Of a stretch of 47,396 nucleotides of DNA, positions 36,749 through 47,348 are shown piece after piece. The DNA lies in the NCBI RefSeq assembly GCF_000524195.1, contig NW_020170524.1:108099-155494 (forward strand), in the 5' to 3' direction. The stretch is from Echinococcus granulosus (lineage: Eukaryota > Platyhelminthes > Cestoda > Cyclophyllidea > Taeniidae). The notes under the pieces are model-generated. The model searched no databases. It saw only the letters and a list, made by a program, of their open reading frames with translations, and was not told where the DNA came from. A program made the translations under genes and the position numbers. The number at the start of each line of letters is the position of its first letter. Position 1 is the stretch's first letter.

Positions 36749-37192
36749 ATGAATATACGCATCGTTACTTGTGTGCTCCTTGGCATTGCTATTCTATTCA
36801 CCATAATCGGTGTGGCCACAAATCAGTGGATCGGAGACAATCTTCTACGCAACAGCAGCAACTACAGCGTCACCGCCAATGCTGTCGGCTACCTTCTGAT
36901 AGTGGGTGCGGTGCTACTTTGCATCACTCTCATCATCGGCATCGTGCAAGTTAGGCGATCCACTGAGTCCTTCTGCCTGTGTGTTGCCTACTTCATCACT
37001 CTCTACCTTGGAGTGGCAGCTTTACTCGTTGCGGTTATCGTTTACACTGAGATCCTTGCTAGGCAATGGTCCTACTTCATCTCTGTGGTCGGCTGTGTGT
37101 TCGCGCTTCAAGTGGCAATCCTCGTGCCCACGTATACCCGTTGCACGATGAAGCAAACTACAACCCGCCGGACGGTTCGTGTGACACGCTGA
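36749..37192 (+). CDS. Small four-transmembrane protein (claudin/PMP22-like topology)
   Basis: An intact single-exon frame of 147 residues with an ATG at 36749. Four membrane helices are evident: about residues 4-26, 44-66, 77-100 and 108-130. The first loop contains N-glycosylation sequons (NSS, NYS), and the C-terminus is short and basic (MKQTTTRRTVRVTR). Length and topology suit the claudin/PMP22 superfamily, but the W-GLW-C-C signature of claudin loop 1 is missing; only NQWIGDNL is present. Members could act in cell contacts or tegument membranes. The ATG sits 3 nt after a possible acceptor. Codon use is more GC-rich than the flanks, supporting real coding. Function is unassigned. Confidence 0.7.
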   Translation: MNIRIVTCVLLGIAILFTIIGVATNQWIGDNLLRNSSNYSVTANAVGYLLIVGAVLLCITLIIGIVQVRRSTESFCLCVAYFITLYLGVAALLVAVIVYTEILARQWSYFISVVGCVFALQVAILVPTYTRCTMKQTTTRRTVRVTR

Positions 37193-37669
37193 GGACTCTG
37201 CAGCAACAGTTACGGCAACGACTACTTTTCTGCTGCTATCGCTTCAAATGCTTAGTCCCTTTCCTCTACCCCACATTAACCAATTCATTCAGTTATTTAT
37301 TCATTTCAGCGTTTCTGCCTCATCGACCAAGTAATGGAATTGTTCTCCTTTATCACTCTGCGTGTCTCCTTTTCATGCTATAGCAATATCGGGTCTGGTT
37401 GCCTTTTCCGTGCAAGAAATAAGTACCCTTTTCCTATCATGTTTTTGAAGCTATTTGTGATTTTTGTTAGCTTCGCTAAATGGGAGATTTGGAAACACTG
37501 ACCAGCTGAGATGAGGTCGAACCATAACATCGCATTCCTATTGTTAAAGGAGCCGCAGACTTTCAAAAGTGATATGGCAGATCCCAAGTAAGCAAGTGTT
37601 TGCGTTATTGAAGCCACGGATACGTAATTAGATTAGCTATTCAAGGGACTCTGAAGGTTGTTGATGCAT

Positions 37670-38693
37670 TTAAACTACCATTGGCTTGAGGCAGCATTCA
37701 TCTGTCTTTTTTCTACCTCCCTCACCATCCATTACAACGTAGTCGGTGCTTTTTGAGCCACCTAAGAAACAGAAACGCCAGTTACTCAATTTTCTTGGAT
37801 ATGAGAAGGCATTTGCTCCCAATTTCATTGATGCATCTCGGGAAGCCCACTGTGTCACCAGTTGCATAGCAAAAGGGAAAATACACTGAATTAACACCCC
37901 CTCAAGATTGGAAGATTCGGCACAGCGAGGCCATTTCGTGTATCCAATTTCTAGGTTTGAGGAAAAGAGCTTGAATGTGGAGCCGCTCAATGCGAGATCA
38001 GAGTTAAGGTAGTCTCGAGGGTCCACCGTTCTGCGTTTATTCCCCCTCTCCACTTTGTTTACCTTTAGAGACGTGAAGGAGGAGGAGTTGTCACATGTCC
38101 ACGTAATTAACTTCTTCAAATGAGTACTGTAGATGGCTTCATAATGACCTCATCCAAATGGTTAGAGTTTTGTCGCTTTAGCTGTTTATAGCCTTCTCGT
38201 AAAACAGGGGATTGGAGTGAATGCCAAAGGTAGACGTCACCTCTGAGCGTTTTCACACATTCACCCATCCACGACTGATTTTCTTCCCCTGTGGCATCAA
38301 GGCTTTGTATTTTACCCAAAAAATAGAAAAAATGTTTTTTTTTGGACTGTGCTTGTTTGCCACCGCCACCAATGCGTCGCTTCAAGTCCTCCCCAGATTA
38401 ACATTGGCAGCGGCGTATTTCAAGAACCTCCACTTATCAAAAGGCTATTTCCAGTATCCAGTCCTTGCAACGAACCACATTCGTGACGCCGATCGCGCTT
38501 GAATTTGAATAAGGTACAACGGCCTCGTAGCATGAAAGTGGCGAATGAAGGTGAACAGGGTCATTGTCAGTGCTTCGGTATGCAGAAAGTCGCTGCGGCT
38601 TCCAAAGCCGTTTGTGGCTTTTTCATGTCTCCAAATGAAACCTGTAGCTAAGCCGATGCCTGGCAAACACTCACAACCCCCAATTTTACTCAA
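37670..38693 (-). CDS. Unrecognised gene, several minus-strand open exons
   Basis: Three minus-strand stretches look coding. 38693-38445 encodes MTLFTFIRHFHATRPLYLIQ. About 38310-38150 encodes GECVKTLRGDVYLWHSLQSP then REGYKQLKRQNSNHLDE, ending at a possible donor (GTCATT). 38119-37670 is open for 149 codons, including DPRDYLNSDLALSGSTFKLF, NLEIGYTKWPRC, LSNWRFCFLGGSKSTDYVVM and a stop. The last frame is unusually long for this AT content, and its C-terminus is acidic then basic. DVYLW could be the end of a WD repeat, which is guesswork. Exon joins were not proven and no family is assigned. Confidence 0.4.
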
Positions 38694-38957
38694 ATCCTTG
38701 CAAATCTATAATTATTCTACACGTGAACGGGATGAATTGGAGCAAGGTAGTACGCACAATGGCTAATTTATGCACATTCGTATAGTCCAAGGAAATGTAT
38801 GCACAATTTGCAGATAAGCCAGAAAAGAGACGACAGTACTTCCAATTTGGTACATCCAGGACTTCAGAACATGGGCACTTAAGCTGTCAGTTCCCCTACT
38901 GGCTCATTTCAATTAGCTACCAAAATCCCCCAATGAACAATCACATTTACCATTCAT

Positions 38958-38963
38958 TTTATT
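38958..38963 (-). terminator. AATAAA poly(A) signal for MECR
   Basis: TTTATT on the plus strand reads AATAAA on the minus strand, about 125 nt beyond the MECR stop codon. Confidence 0.5.
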
Positions 38964-39088
38964 TAAGGGGGTTAAAAAGTTAGACATTCGAAGTAGCAAA
39001 TCAAGAATCTCCAAATTAAAGAGAAGTGATTGTTACTTCGTGGGAAACCAAATAAGTTTACTGAAACTCTGAAAACACAGAAGCAATA

Positions 39089-40243
39089 TTAAGAGACCTC
39101 TGGGAAGGACAACACGTTCTTGCGTGGCAAATCCCTGGGCGTATCATCCTTGAATAGAGCCTTGGAAACGGCAGCCTTCCATTCCAAGTGCGGAAATAAT
39201 TCAGCAGGAGAGAGCTTGAGTTTCCCATCAATTATCCAATTTGAAAGTTCATCAAGCCTTGCCTGTATCTCCTCCGCTAAATGCGATTGATTCCTTCTTC
39301 CCGAAAGCCAAAATCCGCGAATTTGAATACCTTTAAAGATAAGAGCACTAATGGGAGTTGGAATTGGTTGTCTTGTCATTCCACCATAATTTATGAGGAG
39401 CCCATGTTGATCGAGGCTCTTGATTATGGTCAGAGCTGGCCGACCACCCAAGCAATCAAGGCCCACTTTAATTTTGCCCAATTCACTAAAGTCTTTCCGT
39501 TGTTTCAGCTCCTCTTCCGTAAGAACCACGGTGCCTCCGAAGTCTAGAAGCGCCTGACGCGTGGACTCCGTCTTTTCTGGTGTGTCACGGGGTCTAAAAA
39601 GATTTACTTAAGCGTGAATTATGCTAAACAACAAAGCCTACTTGTTCTCACACCCATCTGTTTACACATCTGCATTACGTAAATGCCAACGGCGCTCGTC
39701 GCCCCATTCTGAATAAGGCAATCACCGGGTTTTAGTTTTGCATGCTCATTGAGCATGAAGTAGGCCGTTAATGGATTGACACAAAGCACAGCCGCCTGTC
39801 TAACATCGAGCCTGGGGTTTAAACAAAATAAATCAGATTCGTCGTAGATAGCGACATTGCGCCAGGTTCCCAAACCCGGTTTCGCAGGAATGATAAGATC
39901 ACCAGGTTTGAGTTTAGAAACTCCAGGTCCACATTCCAAAACCTAATATAAATGAGCATAAAGGGATGTTTACATATCCTGCACCTTCATTTCCTGGGAC
40001 AGCTGGCAATGATGGCTTTAGTGGATATGTTCCTTGGATAGCATTAATATCGGAGGGATTGATTGGGCAAAAACGATAATTAACAAGGACTTCCTTGTTT
40101 TTCGGGGTCCCGATGTCCACGACCCGATCGTAGAGAACATCGAGGGGTTCACCATGCTCATTAAGTGCAATTTGCCAGCTTGAAACATTTCTGGAAAGAA
40201 AACTTGGTTTCACTATACGTAGGATGCTTCTCAAGGCCTGCAT
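39089..40243 (-). CDS. MECR: Mitochondrial enoyl-[ACP] / trans-2-enoyl-CoA reductase
   Basis: Exon 1 is 40243-39974, exon 2 is 39942-39642 (intron only 31 nt), and exon 3 runs from about 39593 or 39576 to 39089 (stop). The product is a medium-chain dehydrogenase/reductase of the MECR/ETR1 type, the NADPH-dependent last step of mitochondrial type II fatty-acid synthesis that supplies lipoate precursors. Seen motifs: FCPINPSDINAIQGTYPL (the Tyr is the family's catalytic residue), LPAVPGNEGAGY, KPGLGTWR, CVNPLTAYFML, KLKPGDCLIQNGATSAVG (cofactor loop), GLDCLGGRPA, LLINYGGMTRQP and FKGIQIRGFWLS. The N-terminus MQALRSILRIVKPSFLSRNV is a typical mitochondrial targeting peptide and decides the start. 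The exon 2/exon 3 join does not keep phase at the acceptor favoured by homology. Confidence 0.94.
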
Positions 40244-40739
40244 ATTTAACAGTTGAAAATCCAAAAGTTGCGGAAAACCGCCGCCGTTCCCACACACAAC
40301 TTTATAGCAGGCGCTCTTTATTATTACAAAGGCAGTATTTATAAAGTAATTTTAGAGTTCTTCTTCAAAATATGGTTAAAAATAAATGTTTACTTGCAAG
40401 AACGTAATTGTTAAATAGTCGAATATAATGCAAAACTAGTATTTGACTGCTTAATTGTACATCACATTCCTGTGAAATTTTGGTTTTCATGTCTTAGAAA
40501 CGGCACCCCTGTGAGTCCGCTGACCAGTAATCACAGCTAGTAACTTAGAAAAGTTAAAATTCAACTTCCTTCTGTATAGCTGCATGCGCCAAGACCATAG
40601 CATCGTTCACGCCCTCCCCCATTCCCACACTATCGTAAATCCCAGCGGAGCAAAGACCCGCGTGTACACGAACCACCCCAACCACCAGAACGACAAACCA
40701 TACAAAATGCGTCTTATTTGTGGTAAAAAAGAACACCAA

Positions 40740-43659
40740 TTAAAGTCTCAAGCCCAATCTCTTCTTCTCCTTCTCCTTCTTCCGGTAGGTCTCCAGCTGC
40801 CGATTTCTCCAGTCACTCTTCTTCAACTTGATCGGTCGATTACCCACGTACTTGCCTGGATGTATAAGAGAAAAGGGAGCCATATCCACAGGGTTTCCAA
40901 TGAATAAAAAATTGCGAAATTCAATCGTTTGAACCCTCACCATTCATCTCTCGCATAGCACGTGTGAAGTCATTGGGGTCGGAGAAGCTCACAAAGCCGT
41001 ATCCACGCGACTTTCCGGTTCTCTTGTCTACAATCACCTTGGCTTTGCGAAACGAGGGATAACGCGAGAAGGCACGAATTAGCGTATCGTCGGAGACTTC
41101 ATTTCCCAGATCGCCGCAAAATATCCTGAAGTCATCTACGAACGCACTGTAGTTAAGTAGAGAAATTGGAGAATAAAGGATGAGAAATTATTATGGCACC
41201 AGTCACCAACTCACTGGGATCCCAGTCAGACAGTGTGGGATCCTCCCACACCATGCCAGCGGCGACGCGTTTGTATACCTTCTTCTGAAAGGAGTAGGGT
41301 TCTTCAGTGAGACTGGCCTTGGAGCGCATGGGCGGGGCCACCGAGGTGTCCAGTAGCGTTAAGCGGGAGGCGCCGCGTTGAGATGGTGAAGTAGTTGAGG
41401 AAGAGAGTTGTGTGGGCAGAAGGCTTTGTGGTACCACAACCGTTTTGCTGGGCACACTAGGCACTACCTTGGTGGCTGGTGTGGCTGTGGCCGACTTGGT
41501 GTCTGCAATAGTGGGTAGTAAAATCAAAGCAGAGTGGGTTCAGAAATTATGAAATAGATACAGATTTAACGACAAAACAATAAGATTAGTATTTTATGAG
41601 TTGAAATAAAACAGGTTCAAATCTAGCGCGGTCGGAAATGTGACCCAGAACGAATCGCTGTTGTGTAGCGAGATCTCAAGCAAAACATTTACTGGGTCAT
41701 ATTTCACCAAGAAATGTACCTCCAAGATATTCCACAGTGGCACATAAGTTCAATGTAGACGTTTCAAACTCGTCAGTATGTGAAGGTAATGAAAAGCATT
41801 CACAAATAAAATACATGCTTGAATCCCATTTGACTCAAATGTAGTGGGTCAGTGTAAAAATGAATGCTAAGGATGACTCAAAAACATGTACGTATGTAAA
41901 TAAGAAATGCTAGAACTACAAACAGGCCAATATAAAGCATTTACGAACGCGAGATAATAGCGAAACACCATATCTGTTTCATCGAACAAGAACGTAAACC
42001 TACATCCTAGCATGGTTAGAGAAAATGAATCAAAAAATCCTACACTACCAACAGTTCACCAACGCCTGATGCTCAAAAATGCCGAAACACTTTCACATTT
42101 GCTAAAATCAAGACTCGTTTTGCGTGGTAATATGAGAAAAAAAACAATGGACAACGGGGATGGTACCCTAAGCAACTTCCAGACACAAATCGTGATTTGT
42201 ATTTTGTTCAATTTAATGACAGGCGGTAAGAAAGACTTAAGAGAAACCAGCGGAGAAACTAATATAAGGAATGTTATATTCACAGCAAGTGGAGGGGACC
42301 TAAGTATAAGAGCCATTGCGGGAACGAAAAAGCGTTCTCTTTGGAATATTTGCGCAAAATCATCAAAAAGCCTTGAAGCCTCTAGCAAGCATTAACAGCA
42401 CGTGTTGAAAGAACAATACTAAAACCACGAATGAAAAGATAAACAGAGGGAATCTATAAAAAAGAGCTTAATAGTTTTATTTTTCCTCTAAAGCTGGAAA
42501 TAAACATTTGGCTAATCAGATAATCCAAAGAAAAACGGATGGAGGAAAACTCGAGAAACCCCAGATCTGGTAGAAAAATGGCCTTCAATACTTTAGCACA
42601 TATTCAAGGGCTAAGAATTTTACAGCTCGTTAATAAGTGCCAATGAGCCCTTCTGACCCCCACAACGCGATTATATACCAAAGCGATTCCAAAGCAATTC
42701 AGAATATACCAGGTAGCATGGCCTGTGTGATTTTAAAATCATGAAAAGATAGGTAAATAATGAACTAGGACTGCCCGCTTAAACCCATGGAACTTGGTCG
42801 CACCAGACACCAGGAAATCAGAGTATATAAGATAATTCCAAGGCACCATGAATTCAAGATCGACTTTCATCAATGCAAGACAGAAAGACAGCACAAGCAG
42901 TCTACCTGAGGCAGTGGAAGCGGTGGCTGAGGCAGGAGTAGAAGCTAAGGAGGAAGAGGGAGCAACTTGGTGGTTGTAGGTGACACCAGCAGCAGCAGCC
43001 AAAAGAGCACGCGTTACATCATCGTCAACATCAAAGGCGTCGGCGGCAGCAGCTAATTTAGCAGCTGCCTCGGCCTCTCTGTTGGCCCGTACGGCGGCTG
43101 CCAGCTGTGAGGGGGCAGCCATTTGAGGAGGTGCAGAAATGACAGTTGGCTGTGCTTGAATTACCGGTTGTGTAGAAGCAGGAGGAGGCATGAAGGCAGG
43201 TGGAATAGAGTAGTTCGGCGGCATATAGATGCCAGGGGTGGTAGGTGTTGCCATATCTAAAAAAACCATCAACACCAAGTATTTTGAACAGAAAAAGGGT
43301 CACATTAAAAACACTCACATTGATTTGCTGGCATTAGGCCTGGAGAGGCGAACTGAGAGCCAGGAACGTAAGGCATGGAGTAAGAAGAAATGGGTTGGCT
43401 ATAGTGTAAGGAGGTTGCGGGTACAGATACTTGAGGCGTCTGGGAAGCGATTTCAGCCTCAAACCTAATAATTAAAACGGAACTAGCAAGATCAATCTTC
43501 GAGCAACGAAAAAGAACCAAAAATAACATAGACTAAGCAGAGAAAATCACTCTGAAAGACGTGCGATGAACAGGCATCACTAGGGCAGATAGGCACATAA
43601 GGATACCTCGTCATTTCTTCTTCCATTTTGCGTAGCTTTGAATCGGAAGTCTCTACCAT
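40740..43659 (-). CDS. RBM42: RNA-binding protein RBM42, complete
   Basis: Six exons in full phase agreement: 43659-43607, 43464-43319, 43256-42906, 41502-41215, 41135-40941 and 40855-40740 (stop), encoding 382 residues. The N-terminus SKLRKMEEEMTRFEAEI matches the RBM42 coiled start. The middle is Pro/Ala/Ser-rich and low-complexity, with an Ala-rich helical stretch (ANREAEAAAKLAAAADAF). Next comes VWEDPTLSDWDPNDFRIFCG and an RRM with RNP2-like FRIFCGDL and RNP1 SRGYGFVSF. The C-terminus GKYVGNRPIKLKKSDWRNRQ then KKEKEKKRLGLRL is almost identical to the vertebrate protein. RBM42 binds RNA and associates with hnRNP K and splicing factors. An in-frame ATG at 43701 is possible, but a CAG acceptor lies just before 43659. 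RBM42 sits 0.5 kb upstream of MECR on the same strand. Confidence 0.95.
41503..42905 (-). other. Long RBM42 intron
   Basis: A 1403-nt intron with clean donor (GTAGAC) and acceptor (TTGCAG) and exact phase agreement across it. It contains a 127-codon open frame on the opposite strand (42012-42395), described in the findings. Confidence 0.8.
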
Positions 43660-44068
43660 CTTCTGAGGGGTATGTACAACAGCAGACTTAACAAGAAGCA
43701 CGATAATTTATAAGGAGCGGTGTTGGGAGATGTCGAAGCAAACGAGGCAGTCAAATTGAACCCCAGCTTCATTAAAAATTAAAAAAGACAAAAAATAGCC
43801 TTGCAAATTTATTTCAGGGCTGTGAATATAATTAATCATCCAAAGGCCTAGTTTAATTATATAATCAAGTTGCATGAGAACGTAGGTATAAAAAAGTTAA
43901 AGTAGCAATATTTTTGCAACTATGTGGATTTAAATTGTGGAACTTTTTTGCTCATCATCCTTATCAGTCTGCATTGTGGTCGGCTTGTTTTTTTGTATAT
44001 TCATGTTAAGATGTTATGGAATACGATGTTGGTTTACCCGTCGGTATTGGTGAGGCGCCATTCTTGGA

Positions 44069-44547
44069 CTTTTGAATTTGCCTTCCTGTACCTCGCTGGG
44101 TGGGCTGGCCTTCGGGCTATGCCAGTAGCCCAAACACCTCTGTGTTGAATATATATTTTGTCCGAGTATTGGTGGCAGCGGAATGCGAACCCCGTCCTAA
44201 AACACATGTATCCTGTTTTTCACTGCTGCATAATAAACCTCAGCGAAGCGGAGGAAGTACATATGCCACGGATAGGAGAATGGTGATGACCCCTAACATA
44301 AGGGTTGAAGCTGATGTCTACCTTCGGCATCAATCCCAGCCCCGTGTTCTGCAGGAAATCTATTAACAACTGAAGCGACAGTATCCGTGAACCATCTGGA
44401 AGTGTCTTTACAGACTTCCCCTACCTTTTAAAGTGGGAAAAACGTGGCAAGGAGGAAGAGACGCAAAACCCCCCATGGATCTGCCAGTGGTCCTGGAGAG
44501 TATTGTGTCTTCCTTCCTCTTCAGGGAAGTCTCAGGACGCGACAATT
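44069..44547 (+). mobile_element. LTR-like element, copy 2, with tRNA-Leu-type primer-binding site
   Basis: Block X (44069-44169) ends GAATATATATTTTGTCCGAG then TAT. It is followed at once by TGGTGGCAGCGG (44170-44181), which matches the complement of the 3' end of a leucine tRNA including CCA, and 3 nt later by TGCGAACCCC, similar to the next part of that tRNA. About 320 nt of non-coding sequence follows, with a purine-rich stretch near 44433-44456. Block Y (44504-44547), starting TGTGTCTTCC, comes next. This reads as the 3' part of a 5' LTR, primer site, short internal region and 5' part of a 3' LTR. There is no gag or pol, so it would be a non-autonomous miniature (TRIM-like) element. Full LTR boundaries were not determined. 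Confidence 0.55.
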
Positions 44548-44559
44548 ATTTTTCGACGA

Positions 44560-45185
44560 AGCCCTCAAACACTTTCCTTAATCGTTGTGTCTCTACAGTA
44601 CAATCCTTTCAAACTGATTATCAACTAATTATTGCAGTGTTACCATGTAAAACTAAATAAGAATAACTCTTGCCTGGTACTGGTTTGTTGAAGGATCAAC
44701 ATTTTTCAAAAAAGCTTACAAGTTAGATTTTTGTGGCAGCAATTATAGTTCACCTATTAAATGTAAAATGTTTTGATGTAGCCTTGGGTTGTTTTTGTTA
44801 CTCAACATTTAACGTTGTCATTGGATTTGCTTGTGTAATTAATCAGGATCTTAAATGAGTTGTTTTGATAGTAAGGATCGTGCTGGTAGAATGAATTGCA
44901 TAGTATAATAATCCAGTGATCAGACCAAGGCCAAAAGCATAGTTAACATTATCGTTGGCACTATTAGTTGGGGTAATACCAGTAAGCAATGTATGTTATG
45001 GATGTTGTTCGTTACACATTCCTGAATAAGCAAAAATAATAGTTAAGTGTCCTGGAAATTAAAAGCCTTTGAAGATTTTGCAACAGAACTTTTGGTCGGA
45101 ACAAAGTAAAGTCATCGCTACTGCTATTTTATAGCACGATTTTCTTGAGGACCAATTTGATCGCTAAGATCTGCGTTCTTCTTAT
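44560..45185. other. Intergenic DNA upstream of CFAP210
   Basis: AT-rich, with no coding frame or repeat recognised. It probably includes an upstream exon or promoter of the ciliary gene that follows. Confidence 0.45.
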
Positions 45186-45192
45186 TTTGAAG

Positions 45193-47348
45193 GAGGCAAG
45201 CCCAACCCTCAAGCTTCCAACCCCGAGTGTAATGATAAGCTTGTAAAGGTATTTACTCGGGAGGAATGGGTTCAGCTTAATAATCGCATACATGCAAGCG
45301 AGATTAGTGCAGCCAAATTAAGAATGGATACTGAGGCCCGCGAAAATGTCAGAAACAGGTCTTTTGAGATTCACAAGGACTGGACAAACACCATTTTGGT
45401 AAGAATCTTGGGTGGTTCTTGCCATTTTTTCCTTGTCCAATGTCACTAGCCTGCCCATTTTATGGTTCCTTTTGTTTTCACGCAAAGGGTGCACGAAAGA
45501 AGAAGTTGCATGAACGAGAGGAGCGTTTGAAGAAGGAGGAAGAAGAAAGAGTGGCCGTGGACCTTGAATGGGCTAAAGAGCAGGCCAAGGACCGCCTCAA
45601 AAAGCTTTGCATTGCTCGCACCGCCCAGTTATATGATACGTCTCGCTTAAAGAAATTCCATGTACTTGTTTAGGTTCTTATTTTATAACTTTTTTCTCGT
45701 CACATTTTACCATCGAGATGCACTGGATGGTCTCTAGGTGTCGTATCATCTACCTGCCTTTGGTATTATTATGAGTCTAGTAATTTAAAATACGGGAAAC
45801 TGGACTAAACTCTAGGTTTTCTCTAAAGTTTATTTACAGATAGGATAAGCATAATCTACTGCCCCCTTATATATCATTAGTTTACATGAGCACATAAACT
45901 AAAAGACCCAAATTATTAATTACTCAAATAAACATTAATCTACCATTTTTGCCGCAATAATTTAAAAAAAATTGATTTCATTTTATAAGACTTTTAAAAT
46001 ACATGACCTATTGGAACCACGCCAAGAGGTTTTGCTGACAAACATTGCCAAGTTGCGAACATGTACTACTTAATTCATTTTAGGATTTTAGGCGTCATTA
46101 AGTTTGTAATCGGGGACAAAATCAGCATTTAACTGAAACGTAGAGGTTAGGAAAGCAGACTTTAAAATACATTGCTTTTCAAGGAACGCGTCATGGTGAG
46201 TGGAAAGTCAAGGATTGAATGGATTTATGTCAGACTGGAGCATTTTTTTGAAATTCAGGCAGCTTTAAGATTGGGCGATGCTTTGAAGGAGAATGATCTT
46301 CAACTCCAATTAAAGGAACTGAAACGGGAGGCTGAATCCAAGAAGCGTGAAATGGAATATCGGGCCATGATTGATGCAATTACAGCGGGTCGGTGTGCTA
46401 TTTTTTGATTATATTGCTCAGTACCCCATGTATTTTAGAAACGATATTGGAGCTACTGTCATAAAACAGCAAAAATGGTAAAATTATTTAAAAGAAAGTA
46501 ATGGTCTGTAGGTTGGATCAGAAAGTACATTTTGTATTAATCATGAGGCCGTTCAGAAGGTCTGCTTAAAAAATCATCGCAGAGCTATCAATGCAAATAC
46601 AAGGAGGTATATCGTCACAATTATCAGCTTGTGGAAGGAGATATAAATCATTGCTACGTTCATGACAGAGGCTCTAACGATTGCATTTTCGTTTTAGCTG
46701 AGAAGAAAGAGGAAAAAGAGATGAGGGAAAAAAAGGCCGCCGAACGACTAGTTCACGAATTCCAACGTTCACAGTAAGTTATCAACACAACAGATGCCAA
46801 GGAAGTTTGAAAATCTACCAGTTGCTAAGGTCCACATAATGGAAAAGACCTATGTGTGTAGAATTGAGGAACGTCATCAACAAGAAGAGAAGGAGAAGTT
46901 GGCGTTGAAGGAGGAGGGTGAAATGATCCGAAGCCTGTCAAGGGAGGCGGAAAGAACGAAATCGCGGATGCGCGAGGAAAAACGGCAGGAGCAGAAAATG
47001 ACGACTAGAGACTTACTTGAGGAAATAGAGAACCGAAAAAAGATGCGACTGGTAGAGAGTATCAGGGATAAGGTAAACTTCTATTCGGTGCATAAATTAA
47101 AAGTTACACGTTATATAAACTTTATGTCATTTATACCCATGCAAAATTTTTGAAAGAAGGAAGAAGATGAAGGAAATTATGTAGGCACTGACAGTTGGCA
47201 CCAATAATCGAAAATTATATTTTTACTCCACTTAACCATGTTTAAAATTTAATGACTGCTAGGAAGAAGACGAAAAAAATCTCATCTACGCAGTTGCTAA
47301 GCGCCAAATGTGTTTGATGCAAATGGAGAAGGAAGAAGCAGCAGCAGC
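45193..47348 (+). CDS. CFAP210: Cilia and flagella associated protein 210 (CCDC173), 3'-truncated by the window
   Basis: Six phase-consistent exons: about 45193-45398, 45488-45661, 46259-46388, 46698-46773, 46862-47072 and 47263-47348. They encode an almost entirely coiled-coil, Glu/Lys/Arg-rich protein. Diagnostic segments are FTREEWVQLNNRIHASEI, HKDWTNTILGARKKKLHERE, VDLEWAKEQAKDRLKKL and DTSRLKKFHAALRLGDALKE, in the order seen in CCDC173. The rest is of the trichohyalin-plectin-homology type (EERHQQEEKEKLALKEEGEM). In vertebrates this protein sits inside doublet microtubules of motile cilia. In a flatworm it would serve protonephridial flame cells, sperm or ciliated larvae. The first exon shown begins at an ambiguous acceptor and lacks a start codon, so at least one upstream exon is missing; the 3' end is outside the window. 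Confidence 0.85.

Noticed and set aside
41600..41680. GGTTCAAATCTAGCG near 41.6 kb as a tRNA B box.
   Set aside because: No matching A box, anticodon arm or acceptor pairing around it, and it lies in an RBM42 intron.
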